The notes under the pieces: model-generated
The model's database searches: none
What the model was told of the DNA's origin: nothing
The model's input: only the letters and a program-made list of their open reading frames with translations
Assembly (NCBI GenBank): GCA_947457745.1
Contig: CANGWT010000107.1
Span: 1 to 6,284 of the forward strand
Source: Burkholderiaceae bacterium
Lineage (GTDB): Bacteria > Pseudomonadota > Gammaproteobacteria > Burkholderiales > Burkholderiaceae
Reading direction: 5' to 3'
Length of the DNA stretch: 6,284 nt
In this document: positions 6,055-6,284 of the stretch, in pieces
How positions within the stretch are numbered: position 1 is the stretch's first letter
How the letters are laid out: each line of letters begins with the position of its first letter
Made by a program: the position numbers and the translations under genes

Positions 6055-6284
6055 ATGCGTTTTTTCCACCCCAAGTTACTCGACTCCCTTAAGGGCTATA
6101 ACGGCGCCCTTTTAAGCAAAGATGTATTGGCAGGCATCTCAGTTGGGGTAGTTGCACTACCTTTAGCAATGGCGTTTGCGATTGCTAGCGGACTCAAGCC
6201 AGAGGCTGGTATCTTTACCGCAATCATTGCAGGCGGATTCATTTCTGTCTTGGGCGGCAGTCGCGTGCAAATTGGTGGGCCAGC
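6055..6284 (+). CDS. SulP-family inorganic anion transporter, 5' end (partial)
   Basis: The first 76 complete codons of a gene that runs off the right edge. The N-terminus MRFFHPKLLDSLKGY is followed by a first membrane segment LAGISVGVVALPLAMAFAIA (25-44) and a second, GIFTAIIAGGFISVLGG (52-68), ending in SRVQIGGPA (69-77). This is the conserved N-terminal pattern of SulP (SLC26-like) transporters, which move sulfate, bicarbonate, C4-dicarboxylates or other anions across the inner membrane. Substrate and the C-terminal STAS domain cannot be seen. ATG 6055 is chosen because MxFFxPKLL is a usual start; an in-frame TTG at 6022 would overlap DUF2177. No convincing ribosome binding site precedes the ATG, suggesting translation coupled to the DUF2177 gene 13 bases upstream. 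Confidence 0.9.
   Translation, partial: MRFFHPKLLDSLKGYNGALLSKDVLAGISVGVVALPLAMAFAIASGLKPEAGIFTAIIAGGFISVLGGSRVQIGGP

Noticed and set aside
5774..6115. 113-codon open frame overlapping DUF2177 and the SulP start
   Set aside because: It is in a different frame from two well-supported membrane proteins, and its translation has the irregular look of an out-of-frame reading.
1..6284. CRISPR array, mobile element, tRNA or riboswitch
   Set aside because: I see no regularly spaced repeats, transposase or integrase motifs, or cloverleaf; intergenic gaps are all under about 135 bases and are explained by terminators, promoters and ribosome binding sites.

Overview
This window looks like ordinary chromosomal sequence from a Gram-negative proteobacterium. 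My best guess is a betaproteobacterium of the Burkholderiales, possibly Polynucleobacter-like. That guess rests on family-level resemblance of the proteins (TAXI-type TRAP system, UspA, DUF2177, SulP), the compact layout and the moderately AT-leaning base composition; no search could be run. I see no phage, insertion sequence, CRISPR array, tRNA or rRNA.

Layout, left to right. (1) Positions 1-2265, plus strand: the 3' end of a TAXI-family TRAP solute-binding protein gene, a perfect 8-bp stem-loop in the gap, then a complete gene for a fused DctQM-type TRAP permease. Together they form a secondary uptake system driven by an ion gradient. A strong bidirectional terminator follows at 2292-2322. 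(2) Positions 2344-3477, minus strand: an enolase-superfamily enzyme with the complete mandelate-racemase-type catalytic set, convergent with the transporter. (3) Positions 3609-5048, plus strand: a secreted M23 (LytM-type) zinc peptidase with intact catalytic residues and an N-terminal region of unknown family, ended by a second bidirectional terminator. (4) Positions 5112-5552, minus strand: a single-domain universal stress protein. (5) Positions 5640-6041, plus strand: a four-helix DUF2177 membrane protein from a TTG start. It is followed 13 bases later by the start of a SulP-family anion transporter gene that runs off the window.

The transporter and the enolase-superfamily enzyme could share a substrate, such as an organic or sugar acid, but they sit on opposite strands and this is only suggested by adjacency. 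The peptidase belongs to cell-wall remodelling and the Usp to stress response. DUF2177 and SulP look co-transcribed. Two minus-strand genes have long open N-terminal extensions that I reject in favour of internal starts with good ribosome binding sites. I found no previously undescribed multi-gene system. The points most worth checking are the stem-loop between binding protein and permease, the enzyme's substrate, the peptidase N-terminal region with its lone cysteine pair, and the altered ATP-loop of the Usp.
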